Part shown: positions 8,699-16,702 of the stretch, piece by piece
Numbering within the stretch: the first letter of the stretch is position 1
How the letters are laid out: each line of letters begins with the position of its first letter
NCBI GenBank assembly: GCA_903881085.1
Contig: CAIRSA010000290.1
Coordinates: 1 to 53,542, forward strand
DNA from: an uncultured Acidobacteriia bacterium
GTDB taxonomy: Bacteria > Acidobacteriota > Terriglobia > Bryobacterales > Bryobacteraceae
Length of the DNA: 53,542 nt
Direction: 5' to 3'
The notes under the pieces: model-generated
The model's database searches: none
What the model saw: only the letters and a program-made list of their open reading frames with translations
Told to the model about the DNA's origin: nothing
Translations under genes and position numbers: made by a program

Positions 8699-9636
8699 GC
8701 ATGTCCTAAAGCGGCTCCAAGTCTAACCATGATAGCTCACCGCCACAGCTTGCCGGCTCCGATCGGGAGAGCCCAAAATGATCAATAACAATCTTAACAT
8801 TCACTCCTTTTGATTCTCTTATGCGGCCGGGGACATTTCAAGTCGCCAACGAAAGTGCCACTTCTGGCGTATCGAAAGCAAAGATTGGCTAAGCGCAGCA
8901 TGGGGATCTGTTTTATGAGTACAGTGGGCGGCAGAGTTTCTTTTCGGTGGCGCGACAGTATGCGTGCTCTTGGTCCGCACCCACTGGAACGACGAGTTCG
9001 TATGCTCCTATTTATCGCATGTTCCAGTATCAGTTGTTATCTGCACGGGTGTCCGTGCGGCTACACGGGAAGCGGCAAATCTGCCGGATTCAAAGTCGGT
9101 CACCCCGTCGCAGTCTCTGCCCGGGAGTCGACGGTGCGAATAACAGCGGCAGCGGGACCGCTGCTAACAGTAGAGCAAAACTCGCCGGTTTCGATCCGGA
9201 ACGGCACGGCGGTGAGGGGCGACAATTAGAGCTCCCAGCGATGGGGAAAAGTAATTGTCGCCAGACATAGAATAATGCTACGCCGTCCACGCCCCAAATC
9301 TTCGTCTTCCTCCGCGCCCTCCAGCCCGAACCCTACGGCAACCTGGTTATGGCATATAATCCCAACGGCATCAATCGCCCAATCAGAGATAATAGGTATT
9401 CCGTCTTATATGCTGGACCCGCTCCGCAAAATTCCAACCAATTCGCCGCTTGGCTCCCACCGTCTTGCGCCAGTTATTGAAGTGATGCAAAACCTTGCCG
9501 CAGACGTCGCCATCGGCAAGCTCGACCTGGGCCAACTGCAGGCCCCTCGTCATAGGCATTTCAACCAGAAACAACTGGCGTCGCCATAGAACTCGCTCAC
9601 CGGCGAATCCGAACTCCAAGACGAAGAGGACCCCCA
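8699..9636. other. Relic region without an intact gene
   Basis: No convincing complete gene in 940 bases. Pieces that look once-coding are: a plus-strand frame with FFSVARQYACSWSAPTGT and YAPIYRMFQYQLLSARV (about 8920-9055); a 25-bp copy of the sequence bordering the ComM remnant (9031-9055); and a plus-strand frame without a start codon (about 9278-9478) reading TPQIFVFLRALQPEPYGNL, which faintly resembles the N-terminal region of type I restriction HsdR proteins. The motif GGGGACATTTCAAGTCGCC near 8830 resembles an insertion-sequence end, but I cannot define an element. Confidence 0.4.
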
Positions 9637-10593
9637 ATGCCCCCAAGTTTCCCAAGCCTGAAGCGCAACGAACAACGCGGCAGCAAGCCAAGATGCCACC
9701 TGCTCACCCACGGCTCCAAGCAGCAAGTCGCCGCAAGGTTGACCGCACTCGCCGCGCCTTACGCATACGTCGCCCCAACCGACCACTGGATGCCCGAAGG
9801 CTTCCACAACCCCGAAGAGGCGCAACTTCATCAGGCCCAGCGCCTGCTTCCCGAATACATGCGAAGCGAACTCCGCTACTGGTGGCTGGTCTACATCTCC
9901 AATACGCCCAATTGGGACATCGTCAGCACCTGCACCATCGAAGGCGTACCCGGTATCCTGCTCGTCGAGGCGAAAGCGCACGCGCAGGAATTAATGAAAG
10001 AAACAGCTGGCAAGAAATTAGACCCAGCCGCATCCGCAAATTCAAAGAAAAACCATGGACAAATCGGCTGGGCAATCGAGGACGCTAATCTGGGGTTGGC
10101 GGCCGAGACATCCTTGCCCTGGCATCTGTCAATCGACCACCACTATCAGATGTCGAACCGGTTTGCCTGGGCCTGGAAATTAGCGGACATTGGCTGTCCC
10201 GTAGTATTGGTCTACCTAGGTTTCATCGGCGCGCAGGATATGACCGAAGGCTCTCCCCTGGTAAACGTCGCGCATTGGACGCAACTGGTTAAGGACCACA
10301 GCAAGCCACTCGTCCCTGAAAAGGTGTGGAATAAGCGCCGGGAAATCAAATACCGGCCCTTCATACCATTGATTTCGAACCCTCAACCTTCCACTCACCA
10401 GCGAGCCAACCGAATGAGCACGGACACCACGGAAAAAGGCATCGAAACCCTCATCATCCGCCACATGACGAGCGGAGACGGTCTACGCTATCACCAGCCA
10501 GCAACCTCACGCGTAACTCGCCAGGGCACCCGGGCCAACCGGGACGGTCCCCAGCAATTGAAGAATATTTTTCCATTCTTTCCAACCTCTTAG
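9637..10593 (+). CDS. PD-(D/E)XK-like protein, fused to an HsdR fragment
   Basis: A 318-residue frame that seems to be two things. Residues 1 to about 245 form a real-looking protein: YWWLVYISNTPNWDIVST, then GILLVEAKAHAQEL, giving D94, E111 and K113 in the D-x(n)-ExK arrangement of PD-(D/E)XK nucleases; later ANLGLAAETSLPWHLSIDHH and KLADIGCPVVLVYLGFIGAQ. Residues 260-283 (MSTDTTEKGIETLIIRHMTS) match the start of HsdR-type restriction subunits, after which the sequence becomes low-quality. The stop codon expected between the two is absent, so the frame runs on. A GAAGAGG lies upstream of the ATG. A nuclease or restriction-accessory role is inferred from the motif and the neighbouring HsdR start. 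Confidence 0.5.
   Translation: MPPSFPSLKRNEQRGSKPRCHLLTHGSKQQVAARLTALAAPYAYVAPTDHWMPEGFHNPEEAQLHQAQRLLPEYMRSELRYWWLVYISNTPNWDIVSTCTIEGVPGILLVEAKAHAQELMKETAGKKLDPAASANSKKNHGQIGWAIEDANLGLAAETSLPWHLSIDHHYQMSNRFAWAWKLADIGCPVVLVYLGFIGAQDMTEGSPLVNVAHWTQLVKDHSKPLVPEKVWNKRREIKYRPFIPLISNPQPSTHQRANRMSTDTTEKGIETLIIRHMTSGDGLRYHQPATSRVTRQGTRANRDGPQQLKNIFPFFPTS
10414..10485 (+). pseudogene. 5' fragment of a type I restriction (HsdR-like) gene
   Basis: Only the first ~24 codons survive (MSTDTTEKGIETLIIRHMTS then GDGL), in frame with the preceding PD-(D/E)XK-like gene. The remaining ~1000 codons of an HsdR subunit (DEAD helicase, nuclease) are missing. No HsdM or HsdS is present. Confidence 0.55.
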
Positions 10594-10690
10594 CGAAAAC
10601 CTCCGGCACTTCATCGAGCCCGCCATGATAAATCACATACAGGCGCGATGAAAACGACACCTGCGCGCACTCAACCGCGAGCCGGCAAAT
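10454..10690 (-). other. Possible coding relic on the minus strand
   Basis: One frame reads CAQVSFSSRLYVIYHGGLDE followed by VPEVFAKRLERMEKYSS. It looks more protein-like than a random shadow, then degrades into Gly/Pro/Arg-rich sequence. It has no clear start and I do not recognise it. It may be the end of another gene truncated when the restriction island decayed. Confidence 0.2.
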
Positions 10691-10704
10691 AAGGAGAGGA
10701 AACC

Positions 10705-10866
10705 ATGCTGTCCATCACGAAAATCCGTAATCAGAAACGATCAAAACCTGAGCAAAGCCTGAGGCCACAGCAACCCATTTCCAATCAATCGGATACGCTG
10801 TTGAAAAAACGCTTTTCAACGGCTTTTTTGCATTTTTTTTCTCAGGTTTCGTATGCCAGTAATTGA
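10705..10866 (+). CDS. Possible 53-residue small protein or truncated gene start
   Basis: A strong ribosome-binding site (AAGGAGAGG, 10691-10699) precedes an ATG at 10705. The frame encodes 53 residues beginning MLSITKIRNQKRSKPEQSLR, basic and without known domain. Its last third overlaps a rho-independent terminator (10797-10840), which argues against a functional C-terminus. The ribosome-binding site may be what is left of a deleted gene. Confidence 0.25.
   Translation: MLSITKIRNQKRSKPEQSLRPQQPISNQSDTLLKKRFSTAFLHFFSQVSYASN
10797..10840 (+). terminator. Rho-independent terminator, plus strand
   Basis: GCTGTTGAAAA and TTTTCAACGGC form an 11-bp stem (one mismatch) with a 5-nt loop, followed by T6 and, after GCA, T8. 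It would end transcription coming from the relic island. Confidence 0.65.
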
Positions 10867-10943
10867 AAATACAAGAAGCCGCCATCCGGGGTTTCCGCCA
10901 TGCGCCACACTTGTGCCACAAGGGCCATCCCCCGCCCACCCCA

Positions 10944-10984
10944 AAAACAAAAAGCGGGACGGATCGCTCCGCCCCGCCTTTGAA
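10944..10984 (-). terminator. Rho-independent terminator of the Gfo/Idh gene
   Basis: Read on the minus strand, GGCGGGGCGGA and the partly complementary TCCGTCCCGC form a GC-rich hairpin followed by TTTTTGTTTTT. It lies 16 bp beyond the stop of the oxidoreductase gene at 11000. Confidence 0.7.
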
Positions 10985-10999
10985 AACACCACAGAACAA

Positions 11000-12343
11000 C
11001 TACGCCTTAGGCGCCTTGTCCACAATCTTCCAGTTCTTCTCGTCGAAGTACAGCACCTTGCCCTGACGGTAGCTCTGCACCGCCATCGTAATCACGCACT
11101 GCGCACGCGCCGCCACTTCCACATTCAAAGTCGGCTGCTGCCGCGTCCGGATGCTGGTCAGGAAGTTGATCACGTGCGCCTGCATCGCATTGTTGTTCTC
11201 CACCGAGATCTTGAACGGATCCTTGCCGAACTTCGCCTCGTACTCCGGCTTCAAGGCGTGCGCTTCACCGCCACGGCGAACCGTCTCCGGCTTCACCGTC
11301 AGATACGGCGAGAAGCCTTCAAAACGTCCGTGCTCCACCATGATCAGCGTGCCTTCATGGCCGCGGATCAAGCCGGGAATGTGCTCGGAGTTCGCCATCG
11401 AAGAGCTCAGCACCAGCGAGTGGCCGGCGTTGTACTCAGCAATCAAGTGGAACGTATCCGGCACTTCGCGCTCATCCTTGAACACGTAGATGCCGCCGCC
11501 CGCCATCACCTTGTGCGGGAACTGCGCCTCGCCCCAACAGATGTTCATCGGCGCGCAGACGTGGAAGAACAGATCGGTCGCAATACCGCCCGAATAATCC
11601 CAATACTTGCGGAAGCGGAAAAAGCGGTCGGCGCTGTATTCGCGCTTCGTTGCCGAACCCAGCCACATCTTCCAATCGATGTAGTCGTCGCCCTTGCCAT
11701 TCGGACCGGCATTGGCATCGATCGGATAGTTCCATTCGCCCTCAATCGAGTTGCGGTGATAGGAGCCCTGGCTCAAAATCATCTTGCCGATAGCGCCGTC
11801 GGCGATCGCCTTCTTCGCTTTGGCCCACTGGTCGCCCGACGTCGTCTGCGAACCAACCTGCATGATCCGCTTGGTCTCTTTCACCGTGTTCGAAAGCTGA
11901 TGCGCTTCCTCAATGGTGTGGCACATCGGCTTTTCGCAATACACGTCTTTGCCGGCATCCATCGCAGCCAGCGCGATCTTCGCATGCCAGTGATCCGGCG
12001 TAGCCACGATCACCGCATCCACGTCTTTGCGCGCCAGCACTTCGCGATAGTCCAGCGTGCCGTCGCACTTGTGATATTCCTTGTTCTTCGTGACGCGCTT
12101 TTGATACGTGTCACAAACGGCCACGATCTGGCACGAATTGTCTTTCGCGCCGGCGGTGGCGAATTCACGCGCCACGTACGTACCGCGGCCGCCTACGCCA
12201 ATCACGCCAATGTTAATTTTGTCGTTCGCGCCGATCACCCGGCCCGTCGATCTGGTACCCGGACGCGCGCCAAAAGCCGTACCTGCCATGCCCAGAGCGG
12301 TTGTTACTCCGCTTGCGCCTTTAATAAAATCACGTCGATCCAT
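11000..12343 (-). CDS. Tat-exported Gfo/Idh/MocA family oxidoreductase
   Basis: 447 residues, starting at an ATG preceded by GGGAGGAAACAT. The N-terminus has a twin-arginine signal ([20 protein letters not shown]). The Rossmann domain follows ([67 protein letters not shown]), where EKP is the conserved catalytic Lys motif. The C-terminal alpha/beta domain covers about 180-400. Such proteins use NAD(P) to act on sugars or cyclitols; exported versions are very common in Acidobacteria and Planctomycetes, and their substrates are mostly unknown. It stands alone, divergent from the nirB operon, with its own terminator. Confidence 0.9.
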   Translation of the reverse strand: MDRRDFIKGASGVTTALGMAGTAFGARPGTRSTGRVIGANDKINIGVIGVGGRGTYVAREFATAGAKDNSCQIVAVCDTYQKRVTKNKEYHKCDGTLDYREVLARKDVDAVIVATPDHWHAKIALAAMDAGKDVYCEKPMCHTIEEAHQLSNTVKETKRIMQVGSQTTSGDQWAKAKKAIADGAIGKMILSQGSYHRNSIEGEWNYPIDANAGPNGKGDDYIDWKMWLGSATKREYSADRFFRFRKYWDYSGGIATDLFFHVCAPMNICWGEAQFPHKVMAGGGIYVFKDEREVPDTFHLIAEYNAGHSLVLSSSMANSEHIPGLIRGHEGTLIMVEHGRFEGFSPYLTVKPETVRRGGEAHALKPEYEAKFGKDPFKISVENNNAMQAHVINFLTSIRTRQQPTLNVEVAARAQCVITMAVQSYRQGKVLYFDEKNWKIVDKAPKA

Positions 12344-12650
12344 ATGTTTCCTCCCGCCCGGCTAACCTTGCCGAAGTGGATTCTGAGTGTGTAAAAGTCC
12401 AATGTCATCATACTCCTGTGGGCTATTTGGGTGCAACGGCGTCACTGTAAGATTAATCAAACGCTACCCCCTCATCGAATTTTTTGATTTGTGTCATTGG
12501 TTTCAAGGCGCTAGAGTGGATGTAGCAATTGACCAGTGGCCTTTCCCCTTGATTAGAAAAGGCTTTGATTGCAGGACCAGGGCGTCCACACCATAATGAA
12601 AGGATGCCCCACATGGCCCGACTGCTCGCACCATTACCGGAGTTCGCTTC
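12344..12650. other. Divergent intergenic region upstream of nirB
   Basis: 307 bases between two divergent genes. Apart from the promoter listed separately, it holds an FNR-like partial box (TTGATTTGTGTCAT, 12484-12497; 8 of 10 consensus positions) and several TTGAT repeats. I see no small gene. Confidence 0.4.
12569..12597 (+). promoter_or_regulatory. Candidate sigma-70-type promoter of the nirB operon
   Basis: TTGCAG at 12569-12574, a 17-bp spacer, and CATAAT at 12592-12597. The start site would fall near 12604, giving a leader of about 47 nt before the nirB ATG, with CCGGAG as its ribosome-binding site. Confidence 0.45.
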
Positions 12651-15059
12651 ATGAAGCACCTCGTGGTCATTGGTAACGGCATGGCCGGCGTGGCCTGCCT
12701 GGAGCAAATCCTCAAGTTCGCCCCAAAGTTCGATATCACGGTGTTCGGCGACGAAACACATGTGAACTATAACCGCATCCTTCTGTCCTCCGTGCTAGCG
12801 GGCGAGAAGACCATCGACGAGATCGCACTGAACGATCTGGAATGGTACCAGATGAATCGGATCGGCCTGCAGCTTGGCGTGCGGGTGACGGCCATCAATC
12901 TGAAGAAGAAGAAATTGACCGGCGACGATGGCACGGTCATGGACTTCGATAAGCTGATCATCGCCACCGGCAGTTCGCCGTACATTCCGCAGATCAGCGG
13001 CGCCGATAAGAAGGGCGTGTTCACGTTCCGCAATCTCGATGACACGCGCGGCATGTTGCGTGCCTCGCGAAAGCGCGCGAAGGCGGTAGTGGTTGGCGGC
13101 GGCTTGCTCGGTTTGGAAGCCGCGCGCGGCCTGCAAATACAGGGCTGCGACGTCACCGTAGTCCATTCGAATGAGACCTTGATGGACAAGCAGCTCGACC
13201 GCACCGGTGGTCGTTATCTGCGGGCCAAGATCGAACGCATGGGCATGCGGGTTCTGGTGAACACGCAGACCAGGGCCATCCTCGGCGATAGCCGGGTCGA
13301 GGGCGTGGAACTGACTAGCGGCGAAGTGCTCGATGCCGAGATTGTCGTGATTGCGGCCGGCATACGGCCCAGCGCGCGTATCGCCAGGGAAGCTGGCATA
13401 GCCGTAAATCAGGGCATTCTGGTGAACGATTATATGGAGACGTCGCACCCCGATGTCTACGCCGTGGGCGAATGCACCGAGCATCGCGGCACTACCTATG
13501 GCTTGGTGGCGCCGCTGCTGGAGCAAGGCAAAGTGCTCGCAGCGACCATTACCGGCAATCGCGGTGTGATGTATGAGGGTTCCATCCCGGCCGCGAAGTT
13601 GAAGATTGTTGGCGTAGATGTGTTCAGCGCCGGCGACACGGATGAGACCAAGCCCGGCGTGGAGATGGTGCGCTACGAAGATGAGTCCGTCGGCATCTAT
13701 CGCAAGTTGACAGTGAAGCAGAACCGCCTTGTTGGCGTAGTGCTGGTCGGCGACATCTCTGACAGCCATCGATATATGGAGTGGCTGCGCGTAGGCACGG
13801 ACCTCACCGCCGCGCGCAAGAGTCTGCTGTTTCCGGAACCGGTGCCCGATGGCGGCGTACTGGTGGCCGAAGTGCCCGATAGCGAAACGGTCTGCGGCTG
13901 CCTTGGTGTGACGAAGGGCGCGATCATCGCCGCGATCCATGAGAAGGGCGTCAATACGATGCCCCAGTTGAAGGAGACAACGCGCGCCTCAACCGGCTGC
14001 GGAAGCTGCACCGCGATGTGCCAGCAACTGTTGCGCGCCGTTGCGCCCGACTTCCGCGAAGAAGTGAAGAGCGTGCTCTGCCACTGCGTGCCGTTCAGCC
14101 AGGACAACCTGCGCGAGATCATCTATACGCAGCGCCTGAAGTCGGTGCAGGATGTGCTCGATATCTACGGCGACGGCATCGGCTGCGAAGTCTGCAAGCC
14201 GGCTCTCAGCTACCTCGTCGATGTGGTGTGGTGCGGCGACCACGATGAAGACCGCTCGGCTCGGTTCATCAACGATCGCGTCCACGCCAACATTCAGAAG
14301 GACGGAACGTTCTCCGTGGTCCCGCGCATCCGCGGCGGCCTCACGTCGGCCGCCGAACTGCGGCGCATCGCTGACGTCGCGGACAAGTATCATGTGCCGA
14401 TGGTGAAGATCACAGGCAGCCAGCGGATCGATCTGCTGGGCGTTTCGAAAGAAGATCTGCCGCGCATCTGGGCCGATCTCGGCATGCCTTCGGGGCAGGC
14501 TTATACAAAGGGTGTGCGCATGGTGAAGACCTGCGTCGGCACGGAATACTGCCGCTTCGGAACTCAGGATGCGATCGGTGCGGGCGTGGAGTTGGAGCGC
14601 CGCCTGGAGCAGTTGTACACGCCGCATAAAGTGAAGATGGCAGCCGTCGGGTGCCCGCGCAATTGCGCTGAGGCCACGGTGAAAGACATCGGCCTGGTTG
14701 GTCAGGAAGGCAGTTGGCAAGTAGTGGTTGGCGGCGCCGCGGGCAAGGTTGTCCGCAAGGCCGATCTGCTCATTACCGTGGAGACCACAGAAGAGGCCAT
14801 TGAAGCCGCGGAGCTGTTCTTCCAGTATTACCGCGAGAACGCCAACTACCTGGAGCGCACTTACGACTTCGTGGAGCGCATCGGCATCGAGCGCATCCGC
14901 AAGGAAACAGTTTATGCTGTGGATACGGTGCGAAAAGGCCTGGTAGCAAGATTGAGAAAAGCAAAGGCGCTCTCCAAAGACGCCTGGCTGGAGCGCGAAG
15001 CGCCCGCCCACCCCACTCAGTTCGTACAAATTGAGTCGCTGGAGAGCATGCTTACGTGA
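12651..15059 (+). CDS. nirB: Assimilatory nitrite reductase, large subunit
   Basis: 802 residues, normal length for NirB. It reduces nitrite to ammonium in the cytoplasm with NAD(P)H. Domains in order: FAD/NAD(P)-binding reductase (1 to about 300; GNGMAGVACLEQIL, VVVGGGLLGLEAARGL, VYAVGECTEHRG); a BFD-like [2Fe-2S] domain (CGCLG at 415 to GCGSC near 450); a second Cys-rich segment (CHC to GCEVC, about 480-530); a ferredoxin-like half domain; and the sirohaem/[4Fe-4S] domain with Cys628, Cys634 (CVGTEYC), Cys668 and Cys672 (CPRNC). The ATG has CCGGAG upstream. The stop overlaps the nirD start (GTGA). It is the first gene of a seven-gene operon. Confidence 0.95.
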   Translation: MKHLVVIGNGMAGVACLEQILKFAPKFDITVFGDETHVNYNRILLSSVLAGEKTIDEIALNDLEWYQMNRIGLQLGVRVTAINLKKKKLTGDDGTVMDFDKLIIATGSSPYIPQISGADKKGVFTFRNLDDTRGMLRASRKRAKAVVVGGGLLGLEAARGLQIQGCDVTVVHSNETLMDKQLDRTGGRYLRAKIERMGMRVLVNTQTRAILGDSRVEGVELTSGEVLDAEIVVIAAGIRPSARIAREAGIAVNQGILVNDYMETSHPDVYAVGECTEHRGTTYGLVAPLLEQGKVLAATITGNRGVMYEGSIPAAKLKIVGVDVFSAGDTDETKPGVEMVRYEDESVGIYRKLTVKQNRLVGVVLVGDISDSHRYMEWLRVGTDLTAARKSLLFPEPVPDGGVLVAEVPDSETVCGCLGVTKGAIIAAIHEKGVNTMPQLKETTRASTGCGSCTAMCQQLLRAVAPDFREEVKSVLCHCVPFSQDNLREIIYTQRLKSVQDVLDIYGDGIGCEVCKPALSYLVDVVWCGDHDEDRSARFINDRVHANIQKDGTFSVVPRIRGGLTSAAELRRIADVADKYHVPMVKITGSQRIDLLGVSKEDLPRIWADLGMPSGQAYTKGVRMVKTCVGTEYCRFGTQDAIGAGVELERRLEQLYTPHKVKMAAVGCPRNCAEATVKDIGLVGQEGSWQVVVGGAAGKVVRKADLLITVETTEEAIEAAELFFQYYRENANYLERTYDFVERIGIERIRKETVYAVDTVRKGLVARLRKAKALSKDAWLEREAPAHPTQFVQIESLESMLT

Positions 15060-15367
15060 AATGGCACAAGGTGACATATCCGCACAACATCCCGCTGCGT
15101 GAAGGCCGCGCGGTGACGGTTGCGGGCGAAGAGATCGCAATCTTCAACCTTGGCGAAGAGTTTGTGGCAGTGGATAACCGCTGTCCACATCAGGGCGGAC
15201 CGCTTGCGGATGGCATAGTGACTGGGGAAAAAGTTGTATGCCCGCTGCATAGTTGGAGAGTCTGCCTTAGAACTGGTTCGATCTTAAAACCGGCGATCCC
15301 TGTTCGCACGTCGGTGTATCCGGCCCGTGTTAAGGACGGTATTATCGAAGTCCAAATGCCGTCGTAG
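15056..15367 (+). CDS. nirD: Nitrite reductase small subunit, Rieske-type
   Basis: 103 residues, starting with a GTG that overlaps the nirB stop by 4 bp. It keeps a complete Rieske [2Fe-2S] ligand set, Cys43-Pro-His45 and Cys62-Pro-Leu-His65 (NRCPHQGGPLADG, VVCPLHSW); several NirD proteins, including that of E. coli, lack these cysteines. It partners NirB. The overlap implies translational coupling and fixed stoichiometry. Confidence 0.93.
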   Translation: MKWHKVTYPHNIPLREGRAVTVAGEEIAIFNLGEEFVAVDNRCPHQGGPLADGIVTGEKVVCPLHSWRVCLRTGSILKPAIPVRTSVYPARVKDGIIEVQMPS

Positions 15368-15401
15368 CGGCCACGCAATCTAAACAGGAGAATCGTTAGT
15401 T

Positions 15402-16694
15402 ATGAAACGCATGCTATTGGTGTGCCTGCTCGTTCAGTCGGCTGCATTTGGGCAGTCCGTCGCCAACGAATGGAACAAAGAACTGCCTAAGTGGATCCAG
15501 TTCACAGGTGATTATCGAGCCCGCGTGGAGGGCTTTACCGGCGGAGGCTTTGCCGATAACAAAGATGACATTTACTGGCTCAACCGCTTCCGCCTCAACC
15601 TGGCGTTGAAGCCCACGTCGTGGCTGACGTTCTTCGCGCAGGGGCAGGACGCCCGTGTGTTTGGCAAGAATCAGAACCCGGCTGCGCCGCCCTTTCAAGA
15701 TACGTTGGACCTCCGCCAAGCTTACATGGAGATTGGTGGAACGGAGAAGAAGACCTTCGGCTTTCGCTTCGGCCGCCAGGAACTGGTGTTCGGCGATCAA
15801 CGCCTGATCGGCCACTTGAACTGGACCAACACTGCGCGCTCGTTTGACGGCGCTCGCATGACGCTACGCCACAACGGCTATCGCCTCGATGCTTTCGCCT
15901 CATCGGTGGTTGTGCTGACCGATGGCCAGTTTGACCGCCGCCTCAAGGGCAGCAACCTCCACGGCCTCTACGGCGGCATCGAAAAGTTGATCCCCAACGC
16001 TGTCATCGAACCGTACGCACTGTGGCGCGTTGCCCCGGCGCAAGCCCTGGAAGTGAGCGGCAAAGCCAGTATGGACTTTAAGACGTATGGCTTCCGCTGG
16101 GCTGGCAAGGTGCCTTCCGCTAACTTCGATTACGGCGTGGAAATGCCGTTCCAACACGGCCATGTCGGCACCACGGATTCCATCGATGCATGGGCCGCAC
16201 ATTATGTCGGCGGCTACACCGTAGCCAAAAGTAAGTGGAAGCCTCGCATCTTCGGCGAGTACAACTTCGCCTCCGGCGATGCCGATCCGAAAGATCGCAA
16301 GCACGGCACGTTCGATCAGCTCTATCCTACCGGTCACGACAAATACGGCATGGCAGATCAAGTCGGCTGGCGCAACATCCACGATCTCCGCGCAGGCTTC
16401 GAAATGAAGCCCGATGCCAAATGGACAGTCGCTGGAACCTATAACAACTGGTGGCTCGCCGAAGCGAAGGATGGTCTCTATACGGCAGCAGGCGCATTGT
16501 TGCTGCGCAACGTGGCGGGTACCGCCGGCAAGCATGTTGGCCAGGAACTGGATGGCCAGGCGACCTTTGCCTGGACGAAGCAAACCTCCATCGGCTTCGG
16601 CATCGGCCACATCTTTCCAGGCGAATTCATCAAGAATGTTACTGCGGGCAAGTCCTACACCTATCCCTACGTGATGGTCGGCTACACCTTCTAG
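15402..16694 (+). CDS. Alginate-export-family outer-membrane porin
   Basis: 430 residues with signal peptide (MKRMLLVCLLVQSAAFGQ) and a predicted monomeric beta-barrel: WIQFTGDYRARVEGFTGGGF, RFRLNLALKPTSWLTFFAQG, DLRQAYMEIG, FGFRFGRQELVFGDQRLIG, ending in the aromatic strand YVMVGYTF. The motifs fit the Alginate_exp family. Placed between nirD and the nitrate ABC transporter, it probably admits nitrate or nitrite through the outer membrane rather than alginate; this function is inferred from context. SD AACAGGAG lies upstream, and the next gene follows after 8 bp. Confidence 0.85.
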   Translation: MKRMLLVCLLVQSAAFGQSVANEWNKELPKWIQFTGDYRARVEGFTGGGFADNKDDIYWLNRFRLNLALKPTSWLTFFAQGQDARVFGKNQNPAAPPFQDTLDLRQAYMEIGGTEKKTFGFRFGRQELVFGDQRLIGHLNWTNTARSFDGARMTLRHNGYRLDAFASSVVVLTDGQFDRRLKGSNLHGLYGGIEKLIPNAVIEPYALWRVAPAQALEVSGKASMDFKTYGFRWAGKVPSANFDYGVEMPFQHGHVGTTDSIDAWAAHYVGGYTVAKSKWKPRIFGEYNFASGDADPKDRKHGTFDQLYPTGHDKYGMADQVGWRNIHDLRAGFEMKPDAKWTVAGTYNNWWLAEAKDGLYTAAGALLLRNVAGTAGKHVGQELDGQATFAWTKQTSIGFGIGHIFPGEFIKNVTAGKSYTYPYVMVGYTF

Positions 16695-16702
16695 GAGAAA
16701 TC

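Noticed and set aside
9383..9981. Minus-strand frames in the relic island (102 and 143 codons)
   Set aside because: No family resemblance; they lie opposite the more protein-like plus-strand frames.
12795..15140. Two minus-strand frames of about 380 codons opposite nirB
   Set aside because: nirB shows full domain and cofactor motifs; the antisense products are His/Arg/Ala-rich with no recognisable fold.
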